DNA of 64,000 nt from Pirellulaceae bacterium (GCA_029243025.1 JAQWSU010000015.1:49913-113912); one strand, 5' to 3'; counted from the first letter of the stretch, positions 25,919-37,336 are shown. Numbers and translations are program-made. The notes: generated by a model from the sequence alone, not told the origin.

Positions 25919-28900
25919 ATGATTTTTCGGAATCGACAGCGGTTTGGTCAGAGACGACAGCGTCAAAACAGCCTTCAGTTGGAAACTCTGGAAAATCGAG
26001 TTGTGCTAGATAGCACGGTGGTCTTCAACGAGGTCATGTATAACCCGGTCGGTGAAACAGATGGTCAAACCGAGTGGATTGAATTATTCAATCAACTCAA
26101 GGTGGACATGGATATATCTGAGTGGGTTTTGACAGGAGGGGTCGATTACACCTTTCCTGATGGCACGATCGTGCCGGGCCGTGGTCATCTTGTCGTGGCT
26201 GCAAACCCGACTGCGTTGCAAGAAGCCGGCGATTTTCAAGGGGCATTTGGACCTTGGAAGGGTCAGCTAAGCAACTCGGGCGAATCGTTGCAGCTTTTCA
26301 ATAACGACAATCGTTTGATGAATCGAGTTGATTACGAACACTCCAATGGCTGGCCCAACGCAGCGGATGGTACGGGTTCGTCCTTGTCAAAAGCGGATCA
26401 ATTCGCCGGCAGTCACTTGGTTGAAAGTTGGACTTTCAGTCAGCAAGTCGGTGGCACGCCGGGTTTTGATAACTTTATTGCTCCAGGGGCCTATCGTGCG
26501 ACAAACGTGATCGGCGAAGGCGTTCCGGTGACGGTTCATGTTCCGGCGAGTGACGCGCTGGGATTAAGCTGGACGCAAGCGAATTTTGATGATGGTAGTT
26601 GGACGACGGGTAACCTGGGGGTCGGGCACGATAGCAGTCGCAAACCGAGTTACACAACGTTTTTGGGGCTCGATCTTAATGATCCACCGAAGGGACAGGC
26701 AGCTCTTCCGTTTGAGGACGTCACGGGTTCGGTTTATATCCGCCTTCCTTTTCAGTCGGCTGATGCGCAGTTTGATCGTATTCGGCTACAGATGAGGTAT
26801 GACGACGGTTTCGTTGCGTATCTCAATGGTGTTGAAGTCGCTAGCGCGAATGCTCCGGGCCGTGACGGAGATGCGGGCGAGTTGGCGTGGGATTCCGTGG
26901 CAACCGCGTCACATCGAGATCGCGACGCACAGGTCTATGAGACGTTTGACATTACGGCCCAAGCCGATATTTTGAAGGAGGGCGACAACCTATTGGCGAT
27001 TCATGGAATGAATCAATTGATAACAGGAAATGATAGCCTGTTTGACCTGTTGCTTTCCGGTGATACTTTGTTGATTCCACCTGTCGTCATTCCACTCGAA
27101 TTCAACGAGTTTGCCGCAGCTGACGCCGAAGAATTCTTTGTGGAAATCTCTGCGGATGGCGATCAAGCCATCGATCTGAAAGGATTGGTGTTAGCCAGCA
27201 CTGCAGGGAAACGACCGGATTATGTGTTCGGCGATTCGCAGTTGTCGGCGGGTGACCTGTTGGTTGTCACCAGCCAACAGCTGGGCTACACGCCGGATGA
27301 GGGTGAACGAATTGTCCTTTATAGCGGCGATCGGACAAACGTAATCGACGCTCGGAGAGTGACGGGGAGATTGCGGGGGCGTTCTGAGAGGCATGAAGGG
27401 GAGTGGTTGTATCCTTCCGTAGCGACTCCAGCTGGCGCGAATGCATTTGTTTTCCAAGAGGATGTTGTGATCAATGAGATTATGTACCATCCGCATCCTC
27501 AATTAAACGTTCCCGATATGCCGCCGCAATACGATCGCGAAAACATCGTAAGTATGAATGATGAGTGGCGTTACAATGCGTCCGGAATTCGACTCGGTTC
27601 CGATTGGGCTCAGCAAGCCTACACGGCTGGCGAAGAGGGTTGGTTGCAAGGTGCGGGACTGTTGGGCGCCGAGACAGCGACGTTAGCATTTCCGATTAAT
27701 ACCGAATTTCCCCGGCCAAGTACCAATGATCCATCATTCGCCACTTATTACTTTCAGGCCGAGTTTGAGTTGACGGCAGATGAGGCTGCCAGCACCGAAT
27801 TGGTCGAAATGAATCATATGGTGGACGATGGCGCTATCATCTATTTGAATGGCCAAGAAATTAGTCGGTTTAATCTGCCGGCGGAAGTCACGGCCGATAC
27901 ATTTGCTCCTTCCTCGATACGTAATGCTGAACTTGTTGGCCCGACTGCGGTATCCGCCAACTTGCTGAAGGTTGGCAAAAACACGCTTTCCGCAGAAGTC
28001 CACGTCCGAAATGCAAATGATAGCGATATCGTCTTCGGTGCCAGTTTGATGCGGGCGACCAAAACTGCTGACCTTATCCCCGGTAGTTCGTTTCGGGAGA
28101 TCATCGAAGGCGAATGGCTCGAGTTGTACAACAAAGGAGCCACGGCAATCGACTTATCCGGATGGGAAATTGACGGCGGAATCAAATACCAGTTCCCCAG
28201 CGGAACGCGAATGCAAGCGGGGGAATACTTGGTCGTCGCCAAGGATGCCGACTACCTCTCTGAGAAGTACAACGACATCCGCATCATTGGAAATTATTCG
28301 GGGCGATTAAGTGACCACGATGATCGGATCTTGTTGCTCGACACCAATAAAAATCCGGCGGATGATGTTCACTATTACGAGGGGGGGACGTGGCCGGCCT
28401 ATCCCGATGGCGGTGGGGTCAGCTTGGAATTAACGAACCCAAACGCGGATAACAGCAAGGGGACGGTCTGGGCTAGCAGCGATGACTCGAGTGAGTCTGA
28501 ATGGACATCTCACACTTATCGAGATACCGCTCGACTCGATATCTACGGTCGACCATTGTTTGACGAGTTTCTGTTTGGCTTGCTTGGTGCGGGCGAATTT
28601 TTGATCGATGACGTCGAGGTTCTCAAGGATCCAGCGGGGCAAGCGATTCCGCTGATGCAAAATGGTACGTTTGATGAAGACGCAATCGGAAGTGCACCCG
28701 ACAAGTGGCGCCTCATCGGCAATCATAGCGGCGTTGTGGTCACCGATCCGACCGACGCCCAAAATCAGGTTCTGCACGTGACGGCCACCGGTGCGATGGC
28801 GTATGTTCATGATCATGCAGAAACCACGTTTGCCAATCGCGAAGATATTGACGACGGCGTCGACTACGAAATATCATTCCGGGCGAAGTGGGTGGCCGGC

Positions 28901-31744
28901 AGCAGCCAGCTGAATAACCGACTTTGGTTTAACCGACTTTCAAATACCATTCGGCTTGACTTGCCCGAACGCTCTGGTTCGCCGGGGGTTCAAAATACGA
29001 GCTTTGAAGCGAACGTCGGTCCAGTCTATGCCGACTTGCAGCATCATCCGGTTACGCCGGCGGAAAACCAAGAAGTCACGGTACAAGTCAGTGCTGCGGA
29101 TGTCGATGATGTCGCGTCAGTCAAGCTGTTTTGGCGCAAAGACGGCGAAAATTGGAACACCGTCGAGATGGAAGTCGGCGCGGAACAACGCTCACTCAAT
29201 CCGATGTACTCGGCCGTCATTCCTGGACATTCAAGCGGAGATATCATTCAGTTTTATGTCGAAGCTCGCGACGGCCAGGACGCAGCTTCCATGTATCCGG
29301 CCAGCGGGCCAGAATCGCGAGCTTTGTTCCAAGTCGACGATGGTCGAGGACCCATGACAGAGATCGATCGTTTTCGAATGATCATGATGGAACTCGATAA
29401 CAAAGACATGTTTCGCAGTTACAACTTGATGAGTAATGCGGTCCGCGGAATCACCCTCGTTCACAATGACACGGTATTTTACGACGTCGGCGCACGCATG
29501 ATCGGAAGCCGATTTATTCGACCTAACAGCGGGTATAAGATTCGACTGAGTCCAGAACAGCCATTCTATGGGGTGCACGATTCGATTCGTTTCGATATTG
29601 ACGGTTTGCGAGAAATTGTGCTCAAGCAAATGTTGAATCGCACGGGCGGATCGAAGGCAAGTCAATACGACGATATTGGCTATTTGCTGAGTGCGAATCG
29701 TGCTCACAGTCACGAGTTCTTATTGCAATTAGCTCGTTATGAAAATTTGTATCTCAATGAACAATTCGAAGATGGTAGTGACGGAACAAAGTTTGAGATG
29801 GATGATGTGACGGTTCCGAACGGTGGTGGCTTTGAGCGTTTAAAGACGGGAACCGATGTGAATACCGGTCAGGATATCGGTGGTACCGGGACGAGTTTGC
29901 AAGATCAGCGTGATAACCCGGAGTTCTACCGAGGCCACTTGTTGATTAAGAGTAATCGCGCCAAGGATGACTATCAGGCGATGGTTCGATTAGCTCAAGC
30001 GATTCACACGAACGGAATGGAATTATTCGAGCGAACCAATGAAGTGATGGATGTGGATCTATGGATGCGGCATTATGCTCATCAATCGTACTTCGGCGCC
30101 TGGGATACCTACGGATTTGGCCGACCGAAAAATCTTCGAATGTACGTCCGGCCTGCGGATAATAAGGTGATTCCGCTGATGTGGGATTGTGATCGTTGTC
30201 CCATGGATCGTGAGATCAAACAGGGCGTTGGGGTTTCCCGGTTAGACGAGATTCGTGACATTCCTCATAATTTGCGCGTTTATTGGGGGCACATTTATGA
30301 CTTCATGAACACGTCGTTCACAGAAGAATATACCGCCAAGTGGGCGGCTCACTACGGTGCACTCGCTGCCGGAAGATCGCATGGCGCGGATGGGGACTTC
30401 ACGGAAGTGGTGGGCAAGGCACGCAATCGTATTCGAGAAGCAACGAGGGATCTCGAACGCGATATTCCGAAAGTTGATTTCAAGATCACCACCAATAACG
30501 GCAGGGATCTCCAGGTGGATAGTCCGTCGATCCTGTTGGAGGGAAAAGGCTGGGTCGATATTCGCTCCATGCGTTTGGTCGGAACTGACCAACCTCTCAA
30601 AAATGTGTTTTGGCCGGAAAGTGATTCGTGGCAGGTCGAAATTCCCTTGGCGACCGGTGCCAATCCGATCGCGATCGAAGCGATTGATTTTCGAGGGAAT
30701 CTCATCTCGGTTGAGAGTATTAACGTGGAAAGCTCCGTGGGGGATCCGATCGGCAACTCGTTGCGGGTGACGGAAGTTCACTACAACCCTTCCAGTCCAA
30801 CAGCGCGTGAGCTGAGTGAAGGCTACGAGGATTCAGATGATTTTGAGTTCATTGAATTAGCAAATGTTGGTGCAGAAGCAATCTCGTTGTCCGAGGTCAG
30901 TTTGTCGAAGGTGACTCGGGATGCCGAGGAACAGGGTGTGAGTTTTCGTTTTGCTGACGGATCCGTTGCCGAACTCTTGCCTGGCGAAACAGTTCTCGTG
31001 GTCGAAGACCTCGACGCCTTCCAGTTTCGATTTGGTAATACACTGCCGATCGCCGGCCAGTGGTCGGGAGGGCTGGGTAACGGCGGTGAGATGATTACCG
31101 TCGAAAACTCTGGCGTGCTGGTGCAACAGTTTGCTTATGACGACGCTTGGCATCCGACCACGGATGGCCAGGGGCGTTCGTTGCAGATCGTTAACTCCCG
31201 CAATGCGGATCTCGGAAGTTGGAGCAATGGTTGGAGTTGGCATCCCAGCAATCAAATGAATGGTTCGCCGGGCGTTGTGGACCCGACGCCAGGGGATTCG
31301 AATGGGGATGGCATTTTTAATTCCATCGATCTGATGAGTGCGTTGCAGGCAGGAGAATATGAAGACGGGATTGTCGGGAACTCCACAATGGCGGAAGGTG
31401 ATTGGGATGGCGATGGAGATTTTACGACGTCTGACTTTGTCTGGGCGTTTCGTTTCGGCTCCTATACGGCCGAAAGGGCAGCCGCCTCGCGATCCATTGA
31501 GCAGGAGACACTGGTGGGACTAACGTCCGACTATCTGCAGGGTGATTTGCAGACGACTTCGGATGAACCGAAGTCCAGGTCGCGGCAGCCAGTGATCGAT
31601 TCCCCATCCGCACTGCAGCAACAGCGAGTGCATCTAGATCACTGGAAAATTGATTCGGTCTTTGATCGTGGAGTGACTGAAGTACAGGCTGATTCTGTCG
31701 ACCGGGTACTCGGTAAAATTCTCGATGAGGATGACTTGGTTTAG
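25919..31744 (+). CDS. Giant secreted LTD/CotH/dockerin protein 1
   Basis: About 1,941 residues from the ATG at 25919 (the open frame begins at a TTG 42 bases earlier). The N-terminus is a basic leader ending in LETLENRVVLDS, the planctomycete 'LE.LE.R.LL' export-type leader. Several lamin-tail domains follow: VFNEVMYNPVGETDGQTEWI (start), EGEWLELYNKGATAIDLSGW (about 725) and EVHYNPSSPTARELSEGYED (about 1,620). Between them are jelly-roll modules with repeated YDDGFVAYLNGVEV-like segments. A CotH-kinase-like domain (about 1,155-1,530) contains GSRFIRPNSGYKIRL and PLMWDCDRCPMD, candidate catalytic Lys and Asp residues. A dockerin-like pair (DSNGDGIFNSIDLM, DWDGDGDFTTSDFVW) precedes a 90-residue tail. 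Probably an envelope or extracellular protein; ligand unknown. Confidence 0.87.
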   Translation: MIFRNRQRFGQRRQRQNSLQLETLENRVVLDSTVVFNEVMYNPVGETDGQTEWIELFNQLKVDMDISEWVLTGGVDYTFPDGTIVPGRGHLVVAANPTALQEAGDFQGAFGPWKGQLSNSGESLQLFNNDNRLMNRVDYEHSNGWPNAADGTGSSLSKADQFAGSHLVESWTFSQQVGGTPGFDNFIAPGAYRATNVIGEGVPVTVHVPASDALGLSWTQANFDDGSWTTGNLGVGHDSSRKPSYTTFLGLDLNDPPKGQAALPFEDVTGSVYIRLPFQSADAQFDRIRLQMRYDDGFVAYLNGVEVASANAPGRDGDAGELAWDSVATASHRDRDAQVYETFDITAQADILKEGDNLLAIHGMNQLITGNDSLFDLLLSGDTLLIPPVVIPLEFNEFAAADAEEFFVEISADGDQAIDLKGLVLASTAGKRPDYVFGDSQLSAGDLLVVTSQQLGYTPDEGERIVLYSGDRTNVIDARRVTGRLRGRSERHEGEWLYPSVATPAGANAFVFQEDVVINEIMYHPHPQLNVPDMPPQYDRENIVSMNDEWRYNASGIRLGSDWAQQAYTAGEEGWLQGAGLLGAETATLAFPINTEFPRPSTNDPSFATYYFQAEFELTADEAASTELVEMNHMVDDGAIIYLNGQEISRFNLPAEVTADTFAPSSIRNAELVGPTAVSANLLKVGKNTLSAEVHVRNANDSDIVFGASLMRATKTADLIPGSSFREIIEGEWLELYNKGATAIDLSGWEIDGGIKYQFPSGTRMQAGEYLVVAKDADYLSEKYNDIRIIGNYSGRLSDHDDRILLLDTNKNPADDVHYYEGGTWPAYPDGGGVSLELTNPNADNSKGTVWASSDDSSESEWTSHTYRDTARLDIYGRPLFDEFLFGLLGAGEFLIDDVEVLKDPAGQAIPLMQNGTFDEDAIGSAPDKWRLIGNHSGVVVTDPTDAQNQVLHVTATGAMAYVHDHAETTFANREDIDDGVDYEISFRAKWVAGSSQLNNRLWFNRLSNTIRLDLPERSGSPGVQNTSFEANVGPVYADLQHHPVTPAENQEVTVQVSAADVDDVASVKLFWRKDGENWNTVEMEVGAEQRSLNPMYSAVIPGHSSGDIIQFYVEARDGQDAASMYPASGPESRALFQVDDGRGPMTEIDRFRMIMMELDNKDMFRSYNLMSNAVRGITLVHNDTVFYDVGARMIGSRFIRPNSGYKIRLSPEQPFYGVHDSIRFDIDGLREIVLKQMLNRTGGSKASQYDDIGYLLSANRAHSHEFLLQLARYENLYLNEQFEDGSDGTKFEMDDVTVPNGGGFERLKTGTDVNTGQDIGGTGTSLQDQRDNPEFYRGHLLIKSNRAKDDYQAMVRLAQAIHTNGMELFERTNEVMDVDLWMRHYAHQSYFGAWDTYGFGRPKNLRMYVRPADNKVIPLMWDCDRCPMDREIKQGVGVSRLDEIRDIPHNLRVYWGHIYDFMNTSFTEEYTAKWAAHYGALAAGRSHGADGDFTEVVGKARNRIREATRDLERDIPKVDFKITTNNGRDLQVDSPSILLEGKGWVDIRSMRLVGTDQPLKNVFWPESDSWQVEIPLATGANPIAIEAIDFRGNLISVESINVESSVGDPIGNSLRVTEVHYNPSSPTARELSEGYEDSDDFEFIELANVGAEAISLSEVSLSKVTRDAEEQGVSFRFADGSVAELLPGETVLVVEDLDAFQFRFGNTLPIAGQWSGGLGNGGEMITVENSGVLVQQFAYDDAWHPTTDGQGRSLQIVNSRNADLGSWSNGWSWHPSNQMNGSPGVVDPTPGDSNGDGIFNSIDLMSALQAGEYEDGIVGNSTMAEGDWDGDGDFTTSDFVWAFRFGSYTAERAAASRSIEQETLVGLTSDYLQGDLQTTSDEPKSRSRQPVIDSPSALQQQRVHLDHWKIDSVFDRGVTEVQADSVDRVLGKILDEDDLV

Positions 31745-32145
31745 CCCACGTTCGAGTCGCTGAAACTGCGGAAAGGTCGGAGCGGGCCAGCGAAACCATG
31801 TGGGGTGCGGTTGACCGCTTTTGAGTTGTCTAGCGAGGACACGCTTGCCGAAGACAGAGCGACCAATCCTGCTTGTTTTTTTCGGCACCGATCACTTGAG
31901 TTGTCGTCAAAGAATGACGGCTAGTACTTGGTCAATCGGGGTCTCGGCAAAATGGGCTGGCGTCTATGGGGTACTGACCGTTAAGCGAAGCGGTTTTTTG
32001 CTGTTCTGGCTCGGGTCGCTGACTGTTTATTTGGCTCACCCGCCCCTCATGAGAAGTCAGCCGCAATTCGACGATTGAGTCAGTGGATGATAGAGTAGGG
32101 TTCGGATGCTCGATTCTCAATGCTTGGGGATAGGATACGCTTGGT
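31745..32145. other. Intergenic region, no gene recognised
   Basis: About 400 bases between two plus-strand genes. Short frames on both strands carry no recognisable motif. It is long enough to contain the promoter of the cytochrome/DUF1501 pair. Confidence 0.4.
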
Positions 32146-35100
32146 ATGAATGGCCTCATTTCACTGCTTCGTTGCCTGGTCGTGCTGTTGTGCCTTGGGG
32201 GGCACTCTCTCTGTGCTCAAGATTCGCCATCTTCCACCCTGGCGGGTTCATCTCCAAAATCTGAAACGGTGGGGTTTGCCGATCAGATTCAGCCTCTTTT
32301 TGCTGCCAAGTGTTATTCCTGCCACGGCGATGAGAAAAGCGAGTCGGGTCTAAAGCTTAATTCTCGGGATGCTGCTTTGCGGGGGGGGGATAACGGAAAG
32401 CTGCTGATTGTGGGGAGTGGTGCGAAATCGAGTTTGGTCCAAGTTTTGACAGGAAGCCACGAATCCGTCGAGCAGATGCCCGCTGATGAAGAACCGCTTT
32501 CCGCGGAACAGGTAGCGTTAGTTGAAAAGTGGATTGATCAAGGTGCCAAATGGCCGGACGCGATGGCGTACAAGCCGAGCATCCATTGGGCATTCGTTCC
32601 TCCGCAGCGTCCCGCGCCGCCAACGGTTACGGAAGGGGAGAAAGTCCGTAACCCGATCGACCAATTCGTATTGGAAAAGCTTGACGAGATGGGCGTAGCC
32701 GCTGCGATTCCGGCGAGTAAGGAGGCATTGTTGCGACGTTTGTCACTCGACCTAATTGGTTTGCCTCCGTCGCTGTCAGAGCTTGATGCCTTTCTCAAGG
32801 ATGACTCGGATAAGGCGAGTTGTCGTCAAGTAGAGCGGTTGTTAGCCTCGAAGCACTTCGGTGAACGCTGGGGGAAACTCTGGCTTGACGCAGCCAGGTA
32901 TGCCGATTCCGACGGTTTCGAGAAGGATAAGCCTCGATTTGTTTGGGCTTATCGAGACTGGGTCGTGAATGCGTTGAATCAAGACATGCCCTACGATCAA
33001 TTCGTCATCCGGCAGATTGCGGGTGATCTGATTTTAGAGCGATCTGAGGGTGATCTGGTTGCGACCGGCTTTTTGCGAAATTCGATGCTCAATGAAGAGG
33101 GCGGAGTTGATCCAGAACAATTCCGAACTGAGGGATTATTTGATCGGATGGATTGTATCGGGAAGAGCATTTTGGGGCTGACGATCCAATGTGCCCAGTG
33201 TCATGACCATAAATTTGATCCTGTTACCCAGAAACAGTATTACCAGCTTTTCTCGTTTCTTAATAACGACCACGAAGCTTCAGGCATCTATTACCCGGTT
33301 GATCAGCGAGTGCTGTTGGAGAAAGTGAATCGGGAAATTGAATCGCTGGAAACGCAGCTTAAGCATGCCAATCCTGACTGGCGAGAACAAATGGGCCGTT
33401 GGGAAGAGTCTGTCAAAGATGATCAACCCGAATGGACGGTGGTGAAGATCACGAATAAGCCGGGTGACAATGGCGTGCGTTATTATTTTTATGATGATGG
33501 ATCGCTGCGAGCGGCAAGTTACGCACCTACGCAATGGACGGCCGAGTTCACTGGATCAACGCAGGTTTCTGAGGTGACGGCATTTAAGCTAGAGCAGCTT
33601 ACCGATCCAAATCTTCCTTGCAGTGGGCCGGGGCGTTCGATCTACGGAATGTCAGCGCTGAGCGAATTTCAAATCAAAGCAAGCGACCCCAATGATTCGA
33701 CCAAGATCGTGAAAGCTGAATTCTCCAAGGCAACCGCTGATTTTTCTAACGAAGATCGGTTACTTGAGCCAGAATTTCAGTCGGAACGGCGACAAAGCAA
33801 GGACGGCGATACGCGGCATTATGGTCCGGTGGAGTTCGCGATTGACGGAGACGCTGATACGGCTTGGGGAATCGATGCGGGGCCAGGTCGGCGCAATGTG
33901 CCACGTGAAGCAGTCTTTGTTCTCCAAGAACCGTTTCGTTTTGCCGACGGTATGAAGCTGGAGATCGGACTTCAACAGGCCCATGGGGGTGACAATTCTG
34001 ACGACAATCAAAATTTCAATTTGGGTAGGTTTCGACTCAGCGTGACGGCAGAACCAAATGCTGGGGCCGATCCTATTCCCGACCATGTACGTAACATTTT
34101 TGAAATTCCGGTCGCGGATCGTTCGACTCAACAAGTGAATGAGCTCTTTCGCTATTGGCGGACTACCGTGCCAGGTTTCCAGAAAGTGAACGAACAGATT
34201 GAGTCGCTTTGGCGACAGTTTCCTCAGGGGACACCGACGCTGACGCTGGCGGCCCGCACTGGGGAGTCGCCTCACGATCGAATCCGCCCGACCCGCGTGT
34301 TCAAGCGGGGGGATTGGCTGCAGCCGACCGACGAGGTGGATTTTGGTGTTCCAGAAATTCTGCATTCGTTGCCTGAAGACGCGGACGGCTCACGGATGAC
34401 TTTTGCTCGCTGGTTGGTTGATAAGGACTCTCCGACCACAGCCCGTGTGATCGTTAATCGAATCTGGCAAGCCTATTTTGGGATCGGACTGGTTGATTCG
34501 CCCGAGGATTTTGGTGTACGGGCTAATCCGCCGAGCCATCCGGACCTATTGGATTGGTTGGCCTGTGAGTTAATGGATTCCGGCTGGCGACTTAAGCACA
34601 TTCATCGTTTAATTTGCAATTCGGCAACTTATCAGCAGGCGTCGCGGGCAAGCTTGGCGGCGTATCAAGAGGATCCACAAAATCGATGGTTGGCTCGTGG
34701 TCCTCGCTTTCGTGTTGATGCCGAAATCGTGCGAGACATCGCCCTTCATGTCAGCGGACTGCTCAACCCGCAAATGGGTGGACGAAGTATTTATCCACCG
34801 GCTCCGGAGTTTTTGTTTAATCCGCCCGTCAGTTATGGCCCCAAAGTATGGGATGTTGAAGGCGGTGATCAGAAGTATCGACGAAGTGTCTATATCTTCA
34901 AATTCCGTTCGGTTCCCTTCCCAATGTTGCAAACGTTTGACGCGCCGAACGGCGATTTTTCTTGCGTACAGCGTGAGCGTTCTAACACGCCCTTGCAGTC
35001 GCTGATTAGGCTCAATGAAGAACAATTTATGGATTGTGCTCGTGCACTCGCAAAACACACGCTTCAGGCTGGAGGTGATTCCAGCGAAGATCGACTCCGA

Positions 35101-35343
35101 TATGCGTTTCGGCGGGTCCTTTCTCGCCAGCCGTCCAGAAGTGAGTTGGAAAGGTTGCAGGGGCTATTGGCGAACCAAGTCGATTACATTTCCGAGGGCT
35201 GGGTGAATCCGATTGAGTTAGCCACCGGAGGTACGAAGGTTCCCAAGGATCTGGCCGCCGATACCACGGTAACGGAATTGGCCGCCTACACCGTTGTTTC
35301 AAGAGTTCTGTTGAATCTGGACGAAACGATCACGAAAGAATAA
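32146..35343 (+). CDS. PSCyt1/DUF1549/DUF1553 cytochrome-type protein
   Basis: A 1,065-residue secreted protein typical of planctomycetes. After a signal peptide (MNGLISLLRCLVVLLCLGG) the planctomycete cytochrome C domain carries CYSCHGDEK with a c-heme CxxCH at residues 56-60. The DUF1549 (PSCyt2) domain begins at about 165 (NPIDQFVLEKLDEMGVAAA) and includes a second heme-type CAQCHDHKFDPVTQKQYY near residue 349. A DUF1553 (PSD1) domain occupies the C-terminal third (VIVNRIWQAYFGIGLVDSPE, RERSNTPLQSLIRLNEEQF). A beta-sandwich-like insert separates the two (about 400-650). The family is thought to act in periplasmic electron transfer linked to polymer degradation, but its reaction is unproven. 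The stop is three bases before the DUF1501 start. Confidence 0.94.
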   Translation: MNGLISLLRCLVVLLCLGGHSLCAQDSPSSTLAGSSPKSETVGFADQIQPLFAAKCYSCHGDEKSESGLKLNSRDAALRGGDNGKLLIVGSGAKSSLVQVLTGSHESVEQMPADEEPLSAEQVALVEKWIDQGAKWPDAMAYKPSIHWAFVPPQRPAPPTVTEGEKVRNPIDQFVLEKLDEMGVAAAIPASKEALLRRLSLDLIGLPPSLSELDAFLKDDSDKASCRQVERLLASKHFGERWGKLWLDAARYADSDGFEKDKPRFVWAYRDWVVNALNQDMPYDQFVIRQIAGDLILERSEGDLVATGFLRNSMLNEEGGVDPEQFRTEGLFDRMDCIGKSILGLTIQCAQCHDHKFDPVTQKQYYQLFSFLNNDHEASGIYYPVDQRVLLEKVNREIESLETQLKHANPDWREQMGRWEESVKDDQPEWTVVKITNKPGDNGVRYYFYDDGSLRAASYAPTQWTAEFTGSTQVSEVTAFKLEQLTDPNLPCSGPGRSIYGMSALSEFQIKASDPNDSTKIVKAEFSKATADFSNEDRLLEPEFQSERRQSKDGDTRHYGPVEFAIDGDADTAWGIDAGPGRRNVPREAVFVLQEPFRFADGMKLEIGLQQAHGGDNSDDNQNFNLGRFRLSVTAEPNAGADPIPDHVRNIFEIPVADRSTQQVNELFRYWRTTVPGFQKVNEQIESLWRQFPQGTPTLTLAARTGESPHDRIRPTRVFKRGDWLQPTDEVDFGVPEILHSLPEDADGSRMTFARWLVDKDSPTTARVIVNRIWQAYFGIGLVDSPEDFGVRANPPSHPDLLDWLACELMDSGWRLKHIHRLICNSATYQQASRASLAAYQEDPQNRWLARGPRFRVDAEIVRDIALHVSGLLNPQMGGRSIYPPAPEFLFNPPVSYGPKVWDVEGGDQKYRRSVYIFKFRSVPFPMLQTFDAPNGDFSCVQRERSNTPLQSLIRLNEEQFMDCARALAKHTLQAGGDSSEDRLRYAFRRVLSRQPSRSELERLQGLLANQVDYISEGWVNPIELATGGTKVPKDLAADTTVTELAAYTVVSRVLLNLDETITKE

Positions 35344-35346
35344 ATC

Positions 35347-36786
35347 ATGAATTGCCAATCGCATCTCCATCGGAATCGGGATCCCAGGCAGGTGAGTCGT
35401 CGCTGGTTCTTGCAGCAATGTCAGGTGGGGCTTGGTGCCATGGCATTGAGCCAGCTCGGTGGGAATCTTTCCAGGGCCGATAGCACGGCTTCCCTGAATC
35501 CCATGGCTCCCAAACAGCCGCATTTTCCCGGCAAGGTGAAAAGGGTTATCTATCTATTTATGGCGGGTGCTCCTAGTCAATTGGAGTTATTTGATCATAA
35601 ACCGACGTTAGCAAAACATGATGGGCAAAAACCACCTGCGGAATTGATCAAAGATTATCGGGCAGCATTTATCGAGCCAGATGCGGCGCTGTTGGGGCCT
35701 AAATTTAAGTTTGCGAAACATGGACAGTCGGGTGCTGAAATGTCAGAGTTATTGCCGCACCTGGCGGAGGTGGCCGATGATATTTCGATTGTCCGCTCAA
35801 TGAAAACTGACGCTTTCAATCATGCGCCTGGCCAAATCTTGATGAGTACCGGGTCCCAACAATATGGACGTCCAAGTTTGGGTGCCTGGACCACCTACGG
35901 TTTGGGAAGTGAATCAGAGAATCTTCCGGCCTTTGTTGTCTTTAGTACCGGGTCGAAGGGGCCCAGCGGGGGTGCTTCCAACTGGGGTTCCGGTTTTCTA
36001 CCATCGATCCATCAGGGCGTCTTGTTTCGTAGCGTGGGAGACCCTGTTTTGTATCTATCGAATCCCGGCGGAATCGACGAAAAGATCCAACAACGATCGC
36101 TGGAAGCAATTCGTCATCTTAATCAAGAACATTTGGATCTCGTGGGTGATCCAGAAATTGCCACTCGTATTAATTCGTACGAGCTGGCCACTCGGATGCA
36201 GTTGGCTGCCCCCGAATTGATGGATCTGACGCAAGAATCAAAAGAAACGCTCGAGATGTATGGCGCGGAGCCCGGCAAAAGTTCTTTTGCAAATTCCTGC
36301 CTGTTGGCACGTCGAATGGTCGAACGCGGCGTGAGGTTTGTTGAGGTGTTGCATGAAGCCTGGGATCAACACGGTAACTTGGTCAATGGGCTGAAGAAGA
36401 ACTGTCGAGATACGGAGAAAGCCTGCGCGGCCTTAGTCAAAGATCTGAAACAGTCAGGGCTGCTCGAAGATACATTGGTGATTTGGGGGGGGGAGTTTGG
36501 CCGCACACCGATGGTGCAAGGCGGAGGTAACGATGGTCGCGATCATCATCCAAATTCGTTCACCATGTGGCTTGCGGGCGCCGGTGTGAAGCCGGGGATG
36601 ACGCTTGGTACCACCGATGAACTCGGCTTTAATGCCGTCGAAGACGTAGTACACGTGCATGACTTGCACGCAACTCTCTTACATTTATTGGGTTTTGATC
36701 ACACGAAGCTGACCTACCGATTTCAGGGCCGTGACTTTCGATTGACTGATGTTCACGGCAAGGTCGTTCGCAAATTACTGGTGTAA
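35347..36786 (+). CDS. DUF1501 protein with Tat signal
   Basis: A 479-residue DUF1501 protein exported by the twin-arginine system: [20 protein letters not shown] gives the SRR-x-F motif and the hydrophobic stretch. DUF1501 has an alkaline-phosphatase/sulfatase-like fold; conserved pieces are [38 protein letters not shown] and [16 protein letters not shown] followed by [12 protein letters not shown], with histidines and acids that could bind metal. Planctomycete genomes almost always pair it with a DUF1549/DUF1553 partner, as here (spacing three bases), implying co-translation and a shared periplasmic function. Substrate unknown. Confidence 0.94.
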   Translation: MNCQSHLHRNRDPRQVSRRWFLQQCQVGLGAMALSQLGGNLSRADSTASLNPMAPKQPHFPGKVKRVIYLFMAGAPSQLELFDHKPTLAKHDGQKPPAELIKDYRAAFIEPDAALLGPKFKFAKHGQSGAEMSELLPHLAEVADDISIVRSMKTDAFNHAPGQILMSTGSQQYGRPSLGAWTTYGLGSESENLPAFVVFSTGSKGPSGGASNWGSGFLPSIHQGVLFRSVGDPVLYLSNPGGIDEKIQQRSLEAIRHLNQEHLDLVGDPEIATRINSYELATRMQLAAPELMDLTQESKETLEMYGAEPGKSSFANSCLLARRMVERGVRFVEVLHEAWDQHGNLVNGLKKNCRDTEKACAALVKDLKQSGLLEDTLVIWGGEFGRTPMVQGGGNDGRDHHPNSFTMWLAGAGVKPGMTLGTTDELGFNAVEDVVHVHDLHATLLHLLGFDHTKLTYRFQGRDFRLTDVHGKVVRKLLV

Positions 36787-36820
36787 GGGATGGTCGACTG
36801 TTGAATGCGTTGAGAGCCTT

Positions 36821-37336
36821 TTAACGCTTTCGTTGGTACCAGCTGATGGTGGAGCCGGCGCAGCCAAGTAAGATCCAGATAACGATGGCGGTAGGCTCGG
36901 GAACGGTTCGAGGATCCGTTGCGATGGTTGGGACAAACGTGAAACCTCCCGTGAAATCCACCGAGTTGCCTAGCATGTCGATGTCCTCGAGAATGGTTGC
37001 TTGCGTTGCGAAAATAACGCCACTGTCGGAATGGATGGTCCCTGCAAGTGGGTCGAGTGCTGTCCATTTAAGAATGCTGCTCGGTGACTCGCGTTGCGCA
37101 AGGAAGAAATTGCCATCCAGATCAAAATCAATCCCCGCTTCTGGATCGTAGTCGGATTCAGGATTGTCGCCGCCCACCAATTCTTCGATGAGCGTCTCTG
37201 CCAAAAAGATGGATAAAGAACCCGAAGGTGTCACGCGGAAGATGTCCTCGGTTTCCTCGTCAACCAAGATGATGTCACCGTTCGGGGCCGTGGTGATGAA
37301 GCGTTCCAAATCCGCTTCCCCAGTTGGGAAATCAGC
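36821..37336 (-). pseudogene. C-terminal half of a PEP-CTERM beta-propeller protein, downstream of an in-frame amber codon
   Basis: This frame continues directly, without frameshift, from the gene at 37337-38029 after a single TAG. It encodes about 171 residues: blade-like repeats (ITTAPNGDIILVDEETEDIF, IDFDLDGNFFLAQRES) and a PEP-CTERM sorting signal (VPEPTAIVIWILLGCAGS, then basic WYQRKR). The reading resumes in register with the blade pattern: LVSQTDF upstream compares with LVS-stop-ADF here, so the TAG probably replaces a CAG glutamine codon. A TTG at 37309 could act as an internal start but has no obvious ribosome site. Without readthrough the sorting signal would be lost. Alternatives are a sequencing error or a strain-specific nonsense mutation. 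Confidence 0.75.
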